Source: Sabellastarte sp. h YS-2021
Taxonomy: Eukaryota; Annelida; Polychaeta; Sabellida; Sabellidae
Length of the DNA stretch: 64,000 nt
NCBI GenBank assembly: GCA_964017235.1
Contig: OZ024940.1
Span: 3,906,001 to 3,970,000, forward strand
Direction: 5' to 3'
The notes under the pieces are model-generated. The model did not search any database, had not been told where the DNA came from, and saw nothing but the letters and a program-made list of their open reading frames with translations. Of the stretch, positions 46,710-60,497 are shown piece by piece. Position 1 is the stretch's first letter, and each line of letters opens with the position of its first letter. A program made the translations under genes and the position numbers.

Positions 46710-49700
46710 ATGTCGGAGACACCAAAGTACAAGGACTTGATCCTGCTGTCGGAGATCTACTCCCACATTCTGTACGGAGCTCCGGGAAAAGCCTGCGGGG
46801 GCGGCTGTTCACGGAAGTGCGAGTGGAAGGATTCCGGGTTCGGATCTGCCTACCGTAAGTGTCACGAGGGGATCAGTTTAAAATTGTTTGAAATCTATCT
46901 GGTCATAGATTTGAAGTCTCAAGACTTCTTCTTAGTCTTAGGCCTATATAAAGTAAGGTCCTCTGTCTTTTTGTTATCCGACCCACGCTGTATGTGACCT
47001 GTATAGAGGGATATATTGACTGGGATATATGTTTTGTTTACAACGGTTGCTCTGTACCATGGATAATTAGTGTCAATAATTTTCGTTTTTTTGCAGATAT
47101 CTCAGAAACTATGTAATGTACAAGTATTTATTATATATAATTAGAAAGGTCTTTTTACAGCGCTTCTGCTGGTTTTTGTTGCATAAAAATCCATGCAGAA
47201 ATGGCTGAGAAATTGCAAGTTAAAGACTGAGATTTTTATATTTGCTGGTGCCCATGTTTTTTAACAGCCCTTTTCCACTTTCTCTCTTTAAATATTGATT
47301 TATTTGACTCATAAATTACACAAAATGGTGGATAATAAATGTAAAACATCCCTGCTTGTTTATGTATATGTCATTCGGGAAGTTTTCCTATTTTAACATT
47401 TTCACAAATGAAATTTATAAAAGGGTGAAGCCCTATTTTGTAATATGGTCGGTTTGTGACTTAACTCTAATTCTGCTGCGTGAAGGGAACATACACCTTT
47501 GGAAGCATTATTTTGCTAAAAGTCTGGAAGTCTATTGTCAGACTTCAATTGTGAAAACTTTTGCCTTGGGTTTGTATTTTTGGCTCAGACAATGCTGGAG
47601 TATTTAGAGTGTTCCAGTGTTTGTTGTGGCTAAGAATTCACAAGTACAGAGATTAAATCTCAATCTCAAATCGGAGTTTGAGATCTCAGGTAAATTTTGT
47701 GATCAAAGCCTTACTCAACTGAGACTAGTCTGAGCCAAAAGCCTTCACTATTAAAGTACTTAAATCCTGTCAATTTAGTTTGTTTTTAACACACCTACTT
47801 TGGAGTCAAGATGGTTTACAAATATAAAAATAATAAAAATGATTGACACCAAAATTACTTTTCCTTTATAACCTTGAAGAAAAGATTACTGGTTGAGACT
47901 GAATAATTGACAGGAAAAGAAATTTTGTGCTCAAAACTCGAGACTCCACTTTGGTAGTCTGAAATTTGAACTCACGGCTCGGCCAAACCTCAAGTTGAGT
48001 TTCTTTGTGAATCACCCAAAGTGTTAAGTACTCGGGCCAAATATCCCAAAGTTTAGTCTTAGCCCAGGCTTAAGCCCTAATTTCATGAAATCGGTCCCAG
48101 GAATTATCATTCATTAACTGTTGTTAGTCATGGATATTGTAAAAAAAGAAGGATTAAACTGCCCCCAGGGGTTCAACCGGTGCAAGAAAAAAGCCCCCCC
48201 CAACCCCCCATGCATAGTCATCCTTGCTCATATTGGACCCTAGATTTTTGTGACATTGATGTGTCATGTGACTAATGCATGAAGTCTATGTTTCCAGAAA
48301 GGCACTATGTAACCTTCTGTTTATGATTTTTATTATTTCTAAATACACAAAGTTTAGGTGTGATTTTTTTTCAGTTACATTAAATTGCAAATTCCTGTCG
48401 TATGGTAACCAGAAATCGGATGTTTAAATACATTTTTTTTCTGCTCTGGGAAGGGAAAAAAATCACTATCATTAAAGGCCTGTATACATGAACAATGACA
48501 CAGAAGGACGTGAGTTCGAACCCAGGTACAGGTGGACACACAGTGATTCAGATAACCACTTAAAATGGTGATCCTTCCCTCTCGGTCACACCCACAATCC
48601 TGGATTACTGACCTTGATTAGATCCTCTGTCATTGGGTCCTGTCCTCAGTGGCAGGCTAAAGAACCTCAGGGGTGTTGATAAGTGGTCATCCTTGAGCCT
48701 TTGTCTTTCGGTCAGGGGAGTGTCAGTAGAGACAGCTGTATTTATGCCTTCTGTGTTCACAGTTACAGTGGAGTTAAGGGTCTGATCTGTGTTCACAGTT
48801 ACAGTGGAGTTAAGGGTCTGATCTGTGTTCACAGTTACAGTGGAGTTAAGGGTCTGATCTGTGTTCACAGTTACAGTAGAGTTAAGGGTCTGATCTGTGT
48901 TCACAGTTACAGTAGAGTTAAGGGTCTGATCTGTGTGAAACTTTTTTATGCCTGACCGAAACAAGAAGTGATTAGATTTTGGGAAAGATCCGGATAATAT
49001 TATGGATACCCCAAAAAATCCTGAATTTTCTAAAAGACCGCCCTGGTGGGGGTTTGTGCCCTACAAGTGATTTACAGTCATTACTGCAATAAAACTTGAC
49101 TCCAGTCTATTACTTTCCTGTTACTTTCTTTACTTTGTGGGGGGCAGAGTGGTAATGTTCACTGCCGTTTTGACCCCCAAGCCATTTAAAACGGCGGGGC
49201 CCCTGCCGTTTATATTCACTAGGTTTAAATAAGGGTTCTAAATGGCTGAGCCATTTAAAACGGCGGGCTCCAGCTGTCGGCCATTTTAACTCTTTTTCTA
49301 GCTATTACTTTGTTAATTATTGAGTTATTGTTTGTCTTCTGTGGGATACAAGTTTAATGTTTCATGACAATTATTTAATTTTTTTTCTTTCCATTGTTTG
49401 TCATTTAAGCGTAAAATTTAAAAAGTGAAATATTAAATAGCAGCAATATAATTATATAAATAAGGGCTGCTGACATCACTAGATATCACAGAGTTGTGAG
49501 TTGAAGCCTGAGGCAACAGGAACTTACTATAGGGTTACTGTAATCTTGGCCTATTACTAGAAATTGCTTGATATATGCACAATTACTGTGGCCAGCTTCC
49601 GGTGATAAAAGTCTGATTGTATTAAGAGTTTGTTGCTGGAAATTCCTAATGATACAGGAAAAAAAACGAAAAAATTTGTAGTTTTTGTCTGTTAATTGTA

Positions 49701-52700
49701 CAGATTATTGATAGCCTTGTGTAGGCTCCAAAGATATCAATTCATTGTCTAAGCGATTACTCCAGATAATAAAGTAGTCTGCTCTGTAAGAAGTACTCGA
49801 GAATACTTTTCACAGCCCCACCAGGTATAATAGGAAAACTTTTATTGGCCATTAGCATTGGGGGGGGGGAGATTGGGCGCTTAATATTGTCTGCCAAATA
49901 GACTGAATCCGGGATACCAAAAACGTTTTTGTTCCAGCATATTCCCAACCGCCAACAGGAAGTGAAATGTACCAAAACACGGCATTTTTCGTCAAAAACG
50001 CAGTGAAAACTACAAAAATAGTAGATGCAAATTTACAGTGTAAGTTGACATTTTTATTTAGCCATAGATATCGGTAACCCTGTTCCAAAACAAGAAATTT
50101 TGCCAATATTGATTGACTATGAATGACATATACAGAAGCAAGGCAGAAAGGGGTTTCGGTCTACTAGCGTAAGCCACAAAGCCACCAGAGACACGAGTAG
50201 TGCACTGAAGTGGTCGCCCATCCCAGTACTAACGTAGCCCATTGCCGGGAGTGATTTCTAGTAGCTCGAGTCTTGCTAGAGTTTGCACTTAAAAACATAT
50301 CACCAATGAAGGTGACAATATGACAGTATATGAGTGTGTATTGTTGACACTGATTATCCATGATTAAAAGGGTGCTGCTACATAGAAAAGAAATATATCC
50401 TGCTCTGTATATCCCCCCTGTGTAGGTTAGGTATGGCACGTGGTAGATAATAAAAATGCCTGGGTTACAAGTCTAACAAGAACCACATAAAAGATTGTTC
50501 CAAGCCTGGTCAAAAACTGGTGAGCCTTGTGGCGCGGCTAGTCTATATCCTCTCACTGTAAAGCCCTCCAGTGGTTATCAAATAAAGCATTACTCATACA
50601 CAGGCTTGGACATGTGGGTTTATTTTTTTCCAATATCCTGTTTTCTCTTTTATGTCCAATTTTTGTTAGTTTTCTTTTTTGTCTTGTGGAGATGGGAGGG
50701 GGATTTTAAGTGTCTCTTTCCGTGTACACAATATGTGGGTTGCATTATTTTGTGACAACGGCCTCTTGAGGTCTCCGGTCAAAGCCAGCTTAAAGGTTTG
50801 AATACACCATAGCGATCCGACCCAGCGAGACACGGGTCCTCTTTAAACCGGTGTAAAGACTTTCAGAATCATAACAGAAATGTGGAAGCTCTGGGTTGGT
50901 AGTCGCCAAATGGATCATGCTCAAGTTTACAGCTGTTTACACAACACTTGAGCCGAGTTTTGGCTCAACTTGAGCTGGAGGCCCTTTGTGAATAAAGCCT
51001 GGTCATTTTTAGCTAGGATTCTGTGGTATACACTGACAATACCCTCCAGTCCAGTAGACTTTGATGACATCCAGTCTCCCACCTCTCTTAGATTTAGAGT
51101 TATTTGTTGTCTTACGTCACATTCAACAGCCAGGGTCATATTACGACAGGTAGTTTACGGGTGGAGGAACCAGTGCATTCTAGTTGGTCAACATTCTGCA
51201 CTGTAAACCACCAGGCATCGGCAAGTAACTACCAACTTTCCAACATGAAGTGCCCAGCCGAGACTTGAACCAACGTCTTCCGAGTACTCAAACAACTACA
51301 CCACCGAGCCCCCTCCACCCCAAACCCCCACCCCGCGACCTCTCTTACATCCCTCAGATTCAAATTTAAATCCTACCTGTTCTCCAGAGCTTATCCACGT
51401 CAGCTTCTTGTTCTTCCTGGTCTCTCTATGATTGCTGACGTCTTTCCCGTCTCTCAATGTCTTATTTTTGGACCCTGACTAATCGATATGTGGCATTTTA
51501 GAATCTGCAGTTCACAAAGATTAAGGTCCATAAAAGTTTAATTAGAACTTGAATGATTCATCTAGATAAAAATAAATACATATTAAATGAAACTGTAGTC
51601 TTCTCTCCACTTTGTTTTTGTCATTTGGAGTATATAGATAAGAAATATCACACCATTTCTCAACTTTATATTATTGTCTCCAATCCTATCGTGACAATTA
51701 TGTACAAGCCTCATGTGTTTATAATGAGTTTATTATCCAGTCACTTGCCGTTCATCTCTCTGCTGGTGGACCATTCACCATTGATGGGGCCACGTGGTAA
51801 CCTACTCTCCTCACACCTCTGAGATCTATGGGTCAAACCCCAGACCTTATGTGGGAAAGCTGGTAGTTGCTTACGGATGGTCGGCAGTTTACAGTACAGA
51901 ACCTTGACCAACTCTATGTACTGGTTTACTCTTCCCACAAAACTACCCGTTGTGATATGACCTGTACAGTGTTGAAAGTGACATAAAACCCCAAATAAAT
52001 AAATAAACATTGACCTAAATTATAAACTCTAACCCATATGAGACTCCAACCAGGCTAGTGGTTGTGGTTGGATACAAATTATGTTTTTTTTTATTGTTTT
52101 AGTTGCAGTTTATTCTCTCTGATAAATTTTTTTCGTTTGGGGATCCAGTGCCTTTGAGTGCTTGGGTTTTGGTTGGAAGGAAGACAAAAGATATGGGTGG
52201 AAATACTTCCTTTTTGTATCTCAAACTATAGTTCAACAAAAGACTGCAGATATTGCAATGTACTGGAGCGTCTGTTAATATTGAGCAATTGTCTGTTGAG
52301 GATATAGGAAGTCCTATGTAACTTCTCAATTAACACAAGGGATATTTGGAAATTCTGTGCTTATATTGTGACAGTTTGTAGTCAGGACTTTTTTTGGATT
52401 TTTTTGGTTTTTTTCAGTTATTTTAGCCACTTGTGGAAGTGGGAAATTTGAATAAAATATGCATACAGAGTTAATTGAGTGTGAATAACAAAAGAAAATG
52501 TTCACTCTGGACAGAGGAATATATTTTAGTCAAGTAGAAATGGATTTAGTTGAAATCTGCTTAAAGTGGTTATTCCGGTGTGAATTTTTCAGGACTTATT
52601 TAATGTGTATTAAAATGATAATTTTATAAAATCCCAATAAGACTTAAGATTTTTATGAAATTTTGTTTCACCTTCCCTGCAAATGGATACTTTTGTTTCC

Positions 52701-55700
52701 ACAAGAAACAAAGTTGAGCCATAAAAACACAACATATCGGATATATTTCTGGAGACTTTTTTTTAGCCTAGAAACACAATGGTTCGACTTGGTGTTGATA
52801 TCAATAGTATTTCAAAGAAAGGTAAGTTAGCCAGTGTTCCCACAGTATCAACTGCCAACACTCACTTGTTGATAGACAACTCAAATTCAGTTTACCTTTA
52901 TTACAGGGAGTAAACATATATCGATATTTCAATGAAGCTTCTTCAGTTTCAGGTTCAATACCGAAAATGCTCATTTATAATATTGATTTAAATAATACCT
53001 CAGGAGGCTGTTTCCGAAAATTTGGGATTTTTTTGGGGGGGATATTCAGAATATGATCGAGATCTTTCCTGAAATGTAATCCGTTCTTCCTTTTCTACCT
53101 ACATAGAAAACTTTCAGAAATATCCATGTATGGACCGTTCCATAGGCCACGCCCACTTCCTGGTTTACGGTATTTTAGTTGTCTCCATGTCAGGCTTTGT
53201 ATTGCCTTCAGAGTTACTGCGAACACAGACAAACGCACCCAAAAAGAAAACCCTCCCAGTGAACGTAATAAAAGCCACCCCGATGGTGTAAGTAGTGAAC
53301 GAGTTAGATGCTAAGGCACTGGACTCTCGACTCTGTGGTCATGGGTTTGTGAATCCAGTTCATGACAGACATGTGGGATGATGCACTGAGTGACCTGTCC
53401 TCATATTTGACCTCGGCTTTTGAAAGGGACGCAAAACCAGAAGAGTGCCCTTCTCTTTATTCATGTGATACAGTATTATTTGTCTGGCCATTCTGAGGAT
53501 TTATGCAGGGGCCACGGTGGCGCAGTGGTAACACACTCGCCTCCCACCTCTGAGGTCTGCGGTTCAAACCCCGGACCTTATGTGGTGAAGTTGTTAGTTG
53601 CTTACCGCTGGTCAGCAGTTTACAGTACAGTACCTTGACCAGTTGTATATACTGGTTTCCACTGCCCACAAAACTACCTATCATGATATGACCTGTACAG
53701 TGTTGAAAGCAACATTAAACCCAACTAAATAAATAAATTTTGGTTTTGAGAAGTTTAAATCAAGTTGATTGTAACTCACTTGTTTAACAGTTTTTGTTTA
53801 CTTTTTTTTCTTTCAGAAGATGAAGTGGCCCGGATGCCCATGTGGAAATCTTACTGTGAGTAAATCTTCACTATGAAAGAGTGTTTGATTAACTGATGTA
53901 CAGACTTAACATAATAGTACTCTCTTTGGCTTAAATGTTGGTAGTTTTTCAATAAAATTCCATGCACAAATTGATATAATATGGGTTCATATCGATTAAA
54001 TTTTATATGAGAAAAGAATTGCTTTATTGTTTTTTTTTGTTAAAAATTACTTATTTAAACGTGGGATTAATAGAGTGATTGCAAAAAGTACTTGGTTATA
54101 AGTAGACGATAGCTGTAAGTGGGATGGTTTGCTAAGGGTAATTGGAAGGCCTAGTTTTAACAGACTCTGCTGTTTCTATCCGCTCGCCATTACAAGAAAG
54201 ACTTTCTCTGAAACTTACAGATATAACACCTCAAATGCTTTGTGTTTATAAAATGTTTCATGGTCTGTGGTTATAAACCACAAAGTCTTTGCCATGTTCC
54301 ACTACCAGACATAATAATGATAAAAAGTTTCACGATAAAACAAGACCTTTTCATCCTCTATGCTTTGCAGGGGGTTATTACAGAACAGACAGTCCATACT
54401 GAATTATACCATGGCTCTCAACCAATCAGATTCACTGCTGTCATATTTGAATGAAGGTTCTAGTTGTACAAAGCCTATCATAGCTATCTGACTGAGCTGA
54501 CAAGATTTGAAATTTGTCAGCAGAAACCCAATCTTGTTTATTATTCATTCGTGTAAAAAAGGATTTCTGTCCTCAAAATTGTTAACCTTTTTTCTTGTGG
54601 TAAACACTTGGTTGTCACCTCTGTGGGTCTGGGGTACAAATCCAGCTTATGGTCAGAAGTTTGACTCACTGAGGGTTTGTGCCAGGAACACAGTAGTGGT
54701 CAGACCGGTTCTGAAAAGAAAAACCGGTTTCCGGGGCTTTGAATCTGAACGAATTTTAGGATTTCGAAGGTTTGCACTAATATGGTATAAAATATAATCT
54801 GAACGTACATGAGCTATATTGTCAAGAGGACATATGTATTCACGAGATATTTTGAAGTTTATAAACTTCCATTTATCATGAATATATAGTGAAAAGGTAA
54901 GATGTTTTCCTCAAATTTATATGTTCTTTATTGTTTTGACGAAGTATTAACCAGTAGAAAGCCAAAAATAATGACGTTTTCAATAACCAGTACTTAAATA
55001 TTCTTCGAGGATTTTGTCATTTTTACCTAAACAAGTGAAATGCAGTGTGCTGGTTTACTGTTCACACCACTAGGACACACCACACCAACCAACTTTGACC
55101 TCTGAACTTTTCTGTTTTCTCTGCACTTTTTGTCTCTTACATGTTATATGTATCACCTCTCTGGTTATGAGGGTTTGACTACTAAGTGTGTACAATTTAC
55201 ACTCACTGGACTTTGAGTTCTGTGTGTGTGGGTTTGATAACCGTGTAAGGTTGACGTCTAAGTGTGCACAATTTACACTCACTGGACATTAACCTCCCTA
55301 TTTGTGGGTTTGAAACCAGTTCATGACAATATGTGGGATAATGCACTGAGTGACCTCTCCTGATATGTCACCTTTGCTCTTGAGAGGGAGGATCCCAACT
55401 TTGACCCTTAACCCTTTTTATTTCAGTGTACCATCTTCAACAGCAGGCACCGAAGCCCAAGAGAATCGTATCACAGAGAGAGGTGAGGGTTTTTTATGTT
55501 CTGTACCTTGGATTAACTTGAAATATGTGAATAATATGTATTCAGTCATGAACTAAAGTGATGAACACCAGTTGTTAAAAACTCATTGCATTGGCCAATG
55601 TTGCTCATTGTCGGCACAGTTTTAAAAGCGATACTTTTTGGTGTTGTCTCTTGGCAAAAGTGGAACAAAAATGATTTATTTGTGCTTGTTATGTGTAATT

Positions 55701-58700
55701 TAAACCTAGCATTTTAAATTAAAAAATATCCAAAAAAAAAAAAACATTATATGCAAGGCTGGCATCTTTATGAGTGGGTGTTGGGAAAACTTAAAAATAT
55801 TGAAAGAAACCCAACGACTCTGAAATTATAAAGTTTTATGATAGTTTTATCCTGTAATTTTCCAGATTTTATTTTTAACTTCCATGAGGATTTTGATGAG
55901 CATTTTTTTCTTCATAAATCCATCTCCTATAATTTGGCCACTTCAGTACTGGAACACAATCCTTTCAGTTATAATCCCAGCATCAGAACAGTTATACACT
56001 GGCTTGATACTGTTGTAAGAGAGATTGCTCTGACTGAATTTCAGATCACCAACAAGCCGCCGTTTTACGGGCGGGAGTACCACGGCGCCATCTCACGCGA
56101 AGACACCGACTTTCTGCTGACAATCGGTGGCGAGGGTAGCTACCTTATCAGAGAGAGCCAGCGAGCCCCTGGACAGTACACTCTGGCTATCCGGTGAGAT
56201 CAATAACGTAAAGTGACTGGGGGGGTGGGGAATATTTGGTACCCATCTGTAGGGTGATTAGGTTTATTTATATACTTGAAAATTTGCTGATTTTTGTGCA
56301 ATGCAAAACTAGTTAAAACCTATAATTTAAAGTCTAGTTTGTGCCCTCACGGCCTCGCTGTTAAACAGGACAGAAAACCCTAACCTTGCCTTAAGAGGCT
56401 TCACTGACTGAATGGTACTAGATATGATTAGACGTCTGCTGTGAAATTGATATGTGGGAACCCCCCCCCCCCTCCCCCCAACTTTACACATTGCAGACAT
56501 TTTGGGCTTATGTTGTATCTCATTTCAGGCTAGCATTGTTCAGTACAGATTGTTGAATACAACGTAAAACCCCTAACTTTGACCATTGACTTCTGTGTTT
56601 CCCTACAGGTTTGACGGCACCACCAAGAACTTTAAGCTGTACTACGATGGCCAGCACTACGTGGGTGAGAAGCGTTTTGACACGGTGCAGGACCTGGTGG
56701 CGGACGGACTCATCACCTTTTACCTGGAGAGCAAGGCTGCTGACTATATCGCCCAGCTCTCAAACCAATCCAACTACGCCGAGTCTCCGTATGTGGCTTA
56801 CAACACACTCAAGAAGAAGCAGCTGGCTGCCCCACGCACGGGCACCCGGTCCAAGCACAGGCACCACCACCATCACCACCACAAAACAGGGGAGAAGCAG
56901 GGTGAGGGGGAGGCTGGAGGTCAAGGTCACAACAACAGGGCTGAGAGAAGTGAGAGGTCACCCAGTGCAGGTGCCGACGGCAACCGTGTCTCAAAGAAGA
57001 CGTCGGCAAACATCCCTGTGGAGAGCCGAGTGTCGCAGATCCTGGAGAACCGGCAGGACGCCAATTTGAACATTAGCGTGTCAAAAGAAGGGGCTGCCCA
57101 AACATCGGGTCAGGTTGGAGGTAATGTTGCTGCTGTGGCACCTGGAAAGGTCGGGAATGTGGAGGCAACACAGTCATCCCAGCCTGTGGCCGAAGGGAAC
57201 AGAGCCGTCCACTCGAAAGCCCCGGAATCCACTTCAAAGGAGCACCACGACTACGCCAACCAAACCCAGATCAACCTCCACCGCCAGTCTCACTTAGAGG
57301 CTCAGGTAAGTGGCAATTTGCAGAGATTGACAGTTCTCATCCCAGTAAATAATCTTTGTGAATATTAGTGTTAAAGATGGGAAACCAGAACATTAGTTTT
57401 ATTTCTGGTTGTGAAATTGAATCACACAGATGTCAATATGGTACAACTTCCGATGGCCTGTTCAGTGCTTTAAAACTTCTACAGTTTAACCTGATATTTT
57501 ATCGAAACAGCTAAATATCAGTACATGTAGTTGAAAATCTTGCATTATGACTTGATATGGAGTGAAAAGAAAGTCGATTAACTTTATAATATCTTTCAAA
57601 TATCTTTCCTTTGTTAAATAATGGCTCCTGTGCACCTGCTTTAACATTTGCAGTAGGGCTACGAACGGTTACTCGAGCTTACTCGGATGAGTCGGATTTT
57701 GTTAGTACTCGAGTCCATTTTAACTACTTCATTACTCATAGCGTATATTGTATTATCACCCACGAAATGAACTGTTTGTGTAAAATATGCTACATTTCTG
57801 CATTTTTGCCACATAATATCAATAAAAGCTGTGGGTTTGGCTTAAAAACGTATAATTTGTTTCATATTCTTTAATACCTTGTTAACTAGAAGACATTTTT
57901 CTTCAAAAGTTTTGTTACCATTTGTTTATGAAAGACTTCTGATGGTAGGTGCTAAATCTTGTGATTACTTGAATTCGGGTCAGTTGTCAGAGTGCAGGTA
58001 CTCGGGGCTGTTTTTGTGCACCCGTCCCAGCCCTAATTTTCAGTGATAAGCAGATGAAAGACTCTGTTTCATTCATTTTAAAGCCTTAGAAAAACTAGTG
58101 AGAAGAATCTGAAGTTTTGTGATGCAGTAGATAAGCACTAAACCTGGCATTCTTATATCAAACCAAGGGGGGCCCACAGTGGCAGAATTGCAACACTCTC
58201 GCCTCCCACCTATGAGATTGGAGTTCGAATCCCGGCCCAACCTCAAGTGGGAAAGTTGGTAGTTGCTTACTGTTGGTCGGCAGTTTACAGTACAGAACCT
58301 TGGCCAACTGTATGTACTGGTTTCCTCTTCCCATAAAACTATTCGCCGTGATCTGACCAGTACAGTGTTGAAAGCAACGTTATTTTGTAAAACAAGATGG
58401 TCACTCGTAGTTTGTGCTTCTAGTTATAAAGACCATAGTTTATCTACAGTGAAATTCCTTTAAAATAGAACTCTGCTTAATTGAATTTCCATTGAAGTGG
58501 ATGTAAATATATATGTTACAGTCAATCTGTGAAACCAGTCATTACACATTTACTGATATACACCTATTTCAATGTTTTATGGATTTAAATTGTGATTTGT
58601 TGTAAATAAAATGTTCTGGTCTATGTATATTCTTTATCTATCTTAATTCAGCCATTACGTGTAATGACTGGACCTTATTTCCAGTCACTACGCGAAATGA

Positions 58701-60465
58701 CTGAAACTTTCAGTCGTTACGCGTAATGACTGGTTTCACAGATTGACTGTAACATATATATATATATGTAAATTATGAAATTATTAAAAAATTGTGAAAA
58801 CTTGTCCCCGTTCCTAGGGCCTGAGTGTGATTCTATATAAAATGGAATTTTACTTAATAGGAGTTAGATAAAGGAAGTAGTTTCACCGAAAAAGCGACGT
58901 TAAACCCAAATAAGTAAATATATCAAACCTATTCTTCTCCGTACTCGTAGGCAAGGAGAGAACAAGAGGCCTTAGCTCGGAAACAACAGCATCAACAACA
59001 GACCGAGGCGTCCGCCCCCACTGCCACCACTGGCCTTGCCCCACACACCCACAATGCTCAAGGGGGTGGGGCAGCAGCCCGCCACACGCATTTGGGCAGC
59101 CCGTCGGGTTCGAGCCCGGACGAAGTTGAAGGACAGGACGTGGGGCGTGTGACCTCCTCTACGAATACGGACGGCCCAGTAAGTTTTTAACATTAATTGT
59201 CTCCTGTTTGAATTTTTTAACAACTTGAGACTTTAGATGTGGCCTCCGCAGTCTTGTGGGTATAATTTTTTACTTTGGAGCACAAGGTCTTGCGTTTTAT
59301 CCTCAGTTAAAAGTAAGGATGGGTTGGTATGAAAAATGTGTACATCAGGTGGCCACCAATGTGAAACCGTTGTGAATCTGGGACTCCGTGTTTTAGTACA
59401 CCCTAATCAAACATGGACGTTTCCTGTCAATGAAATCGCAATAAAAGTCCCAAAATGCACACAATATGGGAGAAAAGCATGTAAGACATCTTCAGTTTCT
59501 GGTTTGTGTCCAGTATTTTAAGTTTCCCTTCCATTATATGTGTTGACAAGCGAGATTGAGGTTATAAAGTGTTGTCACTTATTTACCACAAAATTGCTAT
59601 TAAAGTCTGGAAATATACAAAAATAAGTGTGCAATTTCTTTAGATTTGGGGTTTCTTCTCAATATTTTAAGTTTTCCTTCCATTATATGTGTTTTCAAGT
59701 GAAGTGGTGGTTGGAAAATCTTGTCACGATATTTCAGTAAAATCCTCTTGATACCGAGACACCGGGCCTACCGACCCATCCCTAATTTTGATATTATCTT
59801 GAAAAATTTTAATACACTTATTTGGTCATATTAGATGCCAACTAAGGCCCTCGGGGCCTAGTGGGTCAGCAAGTCTGTCATCTGATCACAGGCTGTCGCC
59901 TCTGTGTGTGGGTTCAACTCCCACAAGTGGCAAATGCTGAGGACCTGTCCCAATATGACCCTGGCTAATGAACAGGATGTAAAACCCTAACTTTGACCTT
60001 AACCTAATTCTAGCTCAGTAAGATATTGCCTGTAACCTTTTTTATTTGTAAATTTTCTGAATAAATACAGTTGTTAGATATGTAGTTTCAAGGCATACTG
60101 GTGACCATGATTGTTTGTGAGGAAATCGAGTTTTCAGATTTTGTTGTTCATTTTTCTCTCTATCCATATTTTGTCAGTATATATATTTATATATTTGTGG
60201 CACTTTGCATGGCAGAAACTTTGGAATTTTTTTTTTTGCTTTCTATTTTGTACATAAGGTAGAAAAAGAAATGGGACAGTTGTCACAGTATGTGTAATTC
60301 ATCACTTTGGTTGGGGTGGGGGGTGGGGGTGGGGATGCAACCTTTAAAAGTAAGACAAAGTTGTCACTAATTGTGGTTATTTTTTTTATCAGGGTCGTTC
60401 AGAGGCGTAATGTAGACATGAAAATCACACGTGTGTAGAATGTCGGACAGATCAAGGACATAGAA

Positions 60466-60497
<32 letters not shown>

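Noticed and set aside
48605-48964. 119-codon minus-strand frame with 12-residue repeats
   Set aside because: The repeats come from the 36-bp minisatellite, whose length is a multiple of 3. The plus strand is also open, and part of the frame is SINE.
53420-53684. Frames on both strands around 53.5 kb
   Set aside because: They are translations of a family A SINE. Similar peptides appear at every other copy.
56611-57069. 152-codon frame overlapping the chimaerin exon
   Set aside because: It is a shifted frame of the large SH2/linker exon. The correct frame matches chimaerin and joins both neighbours in phase.
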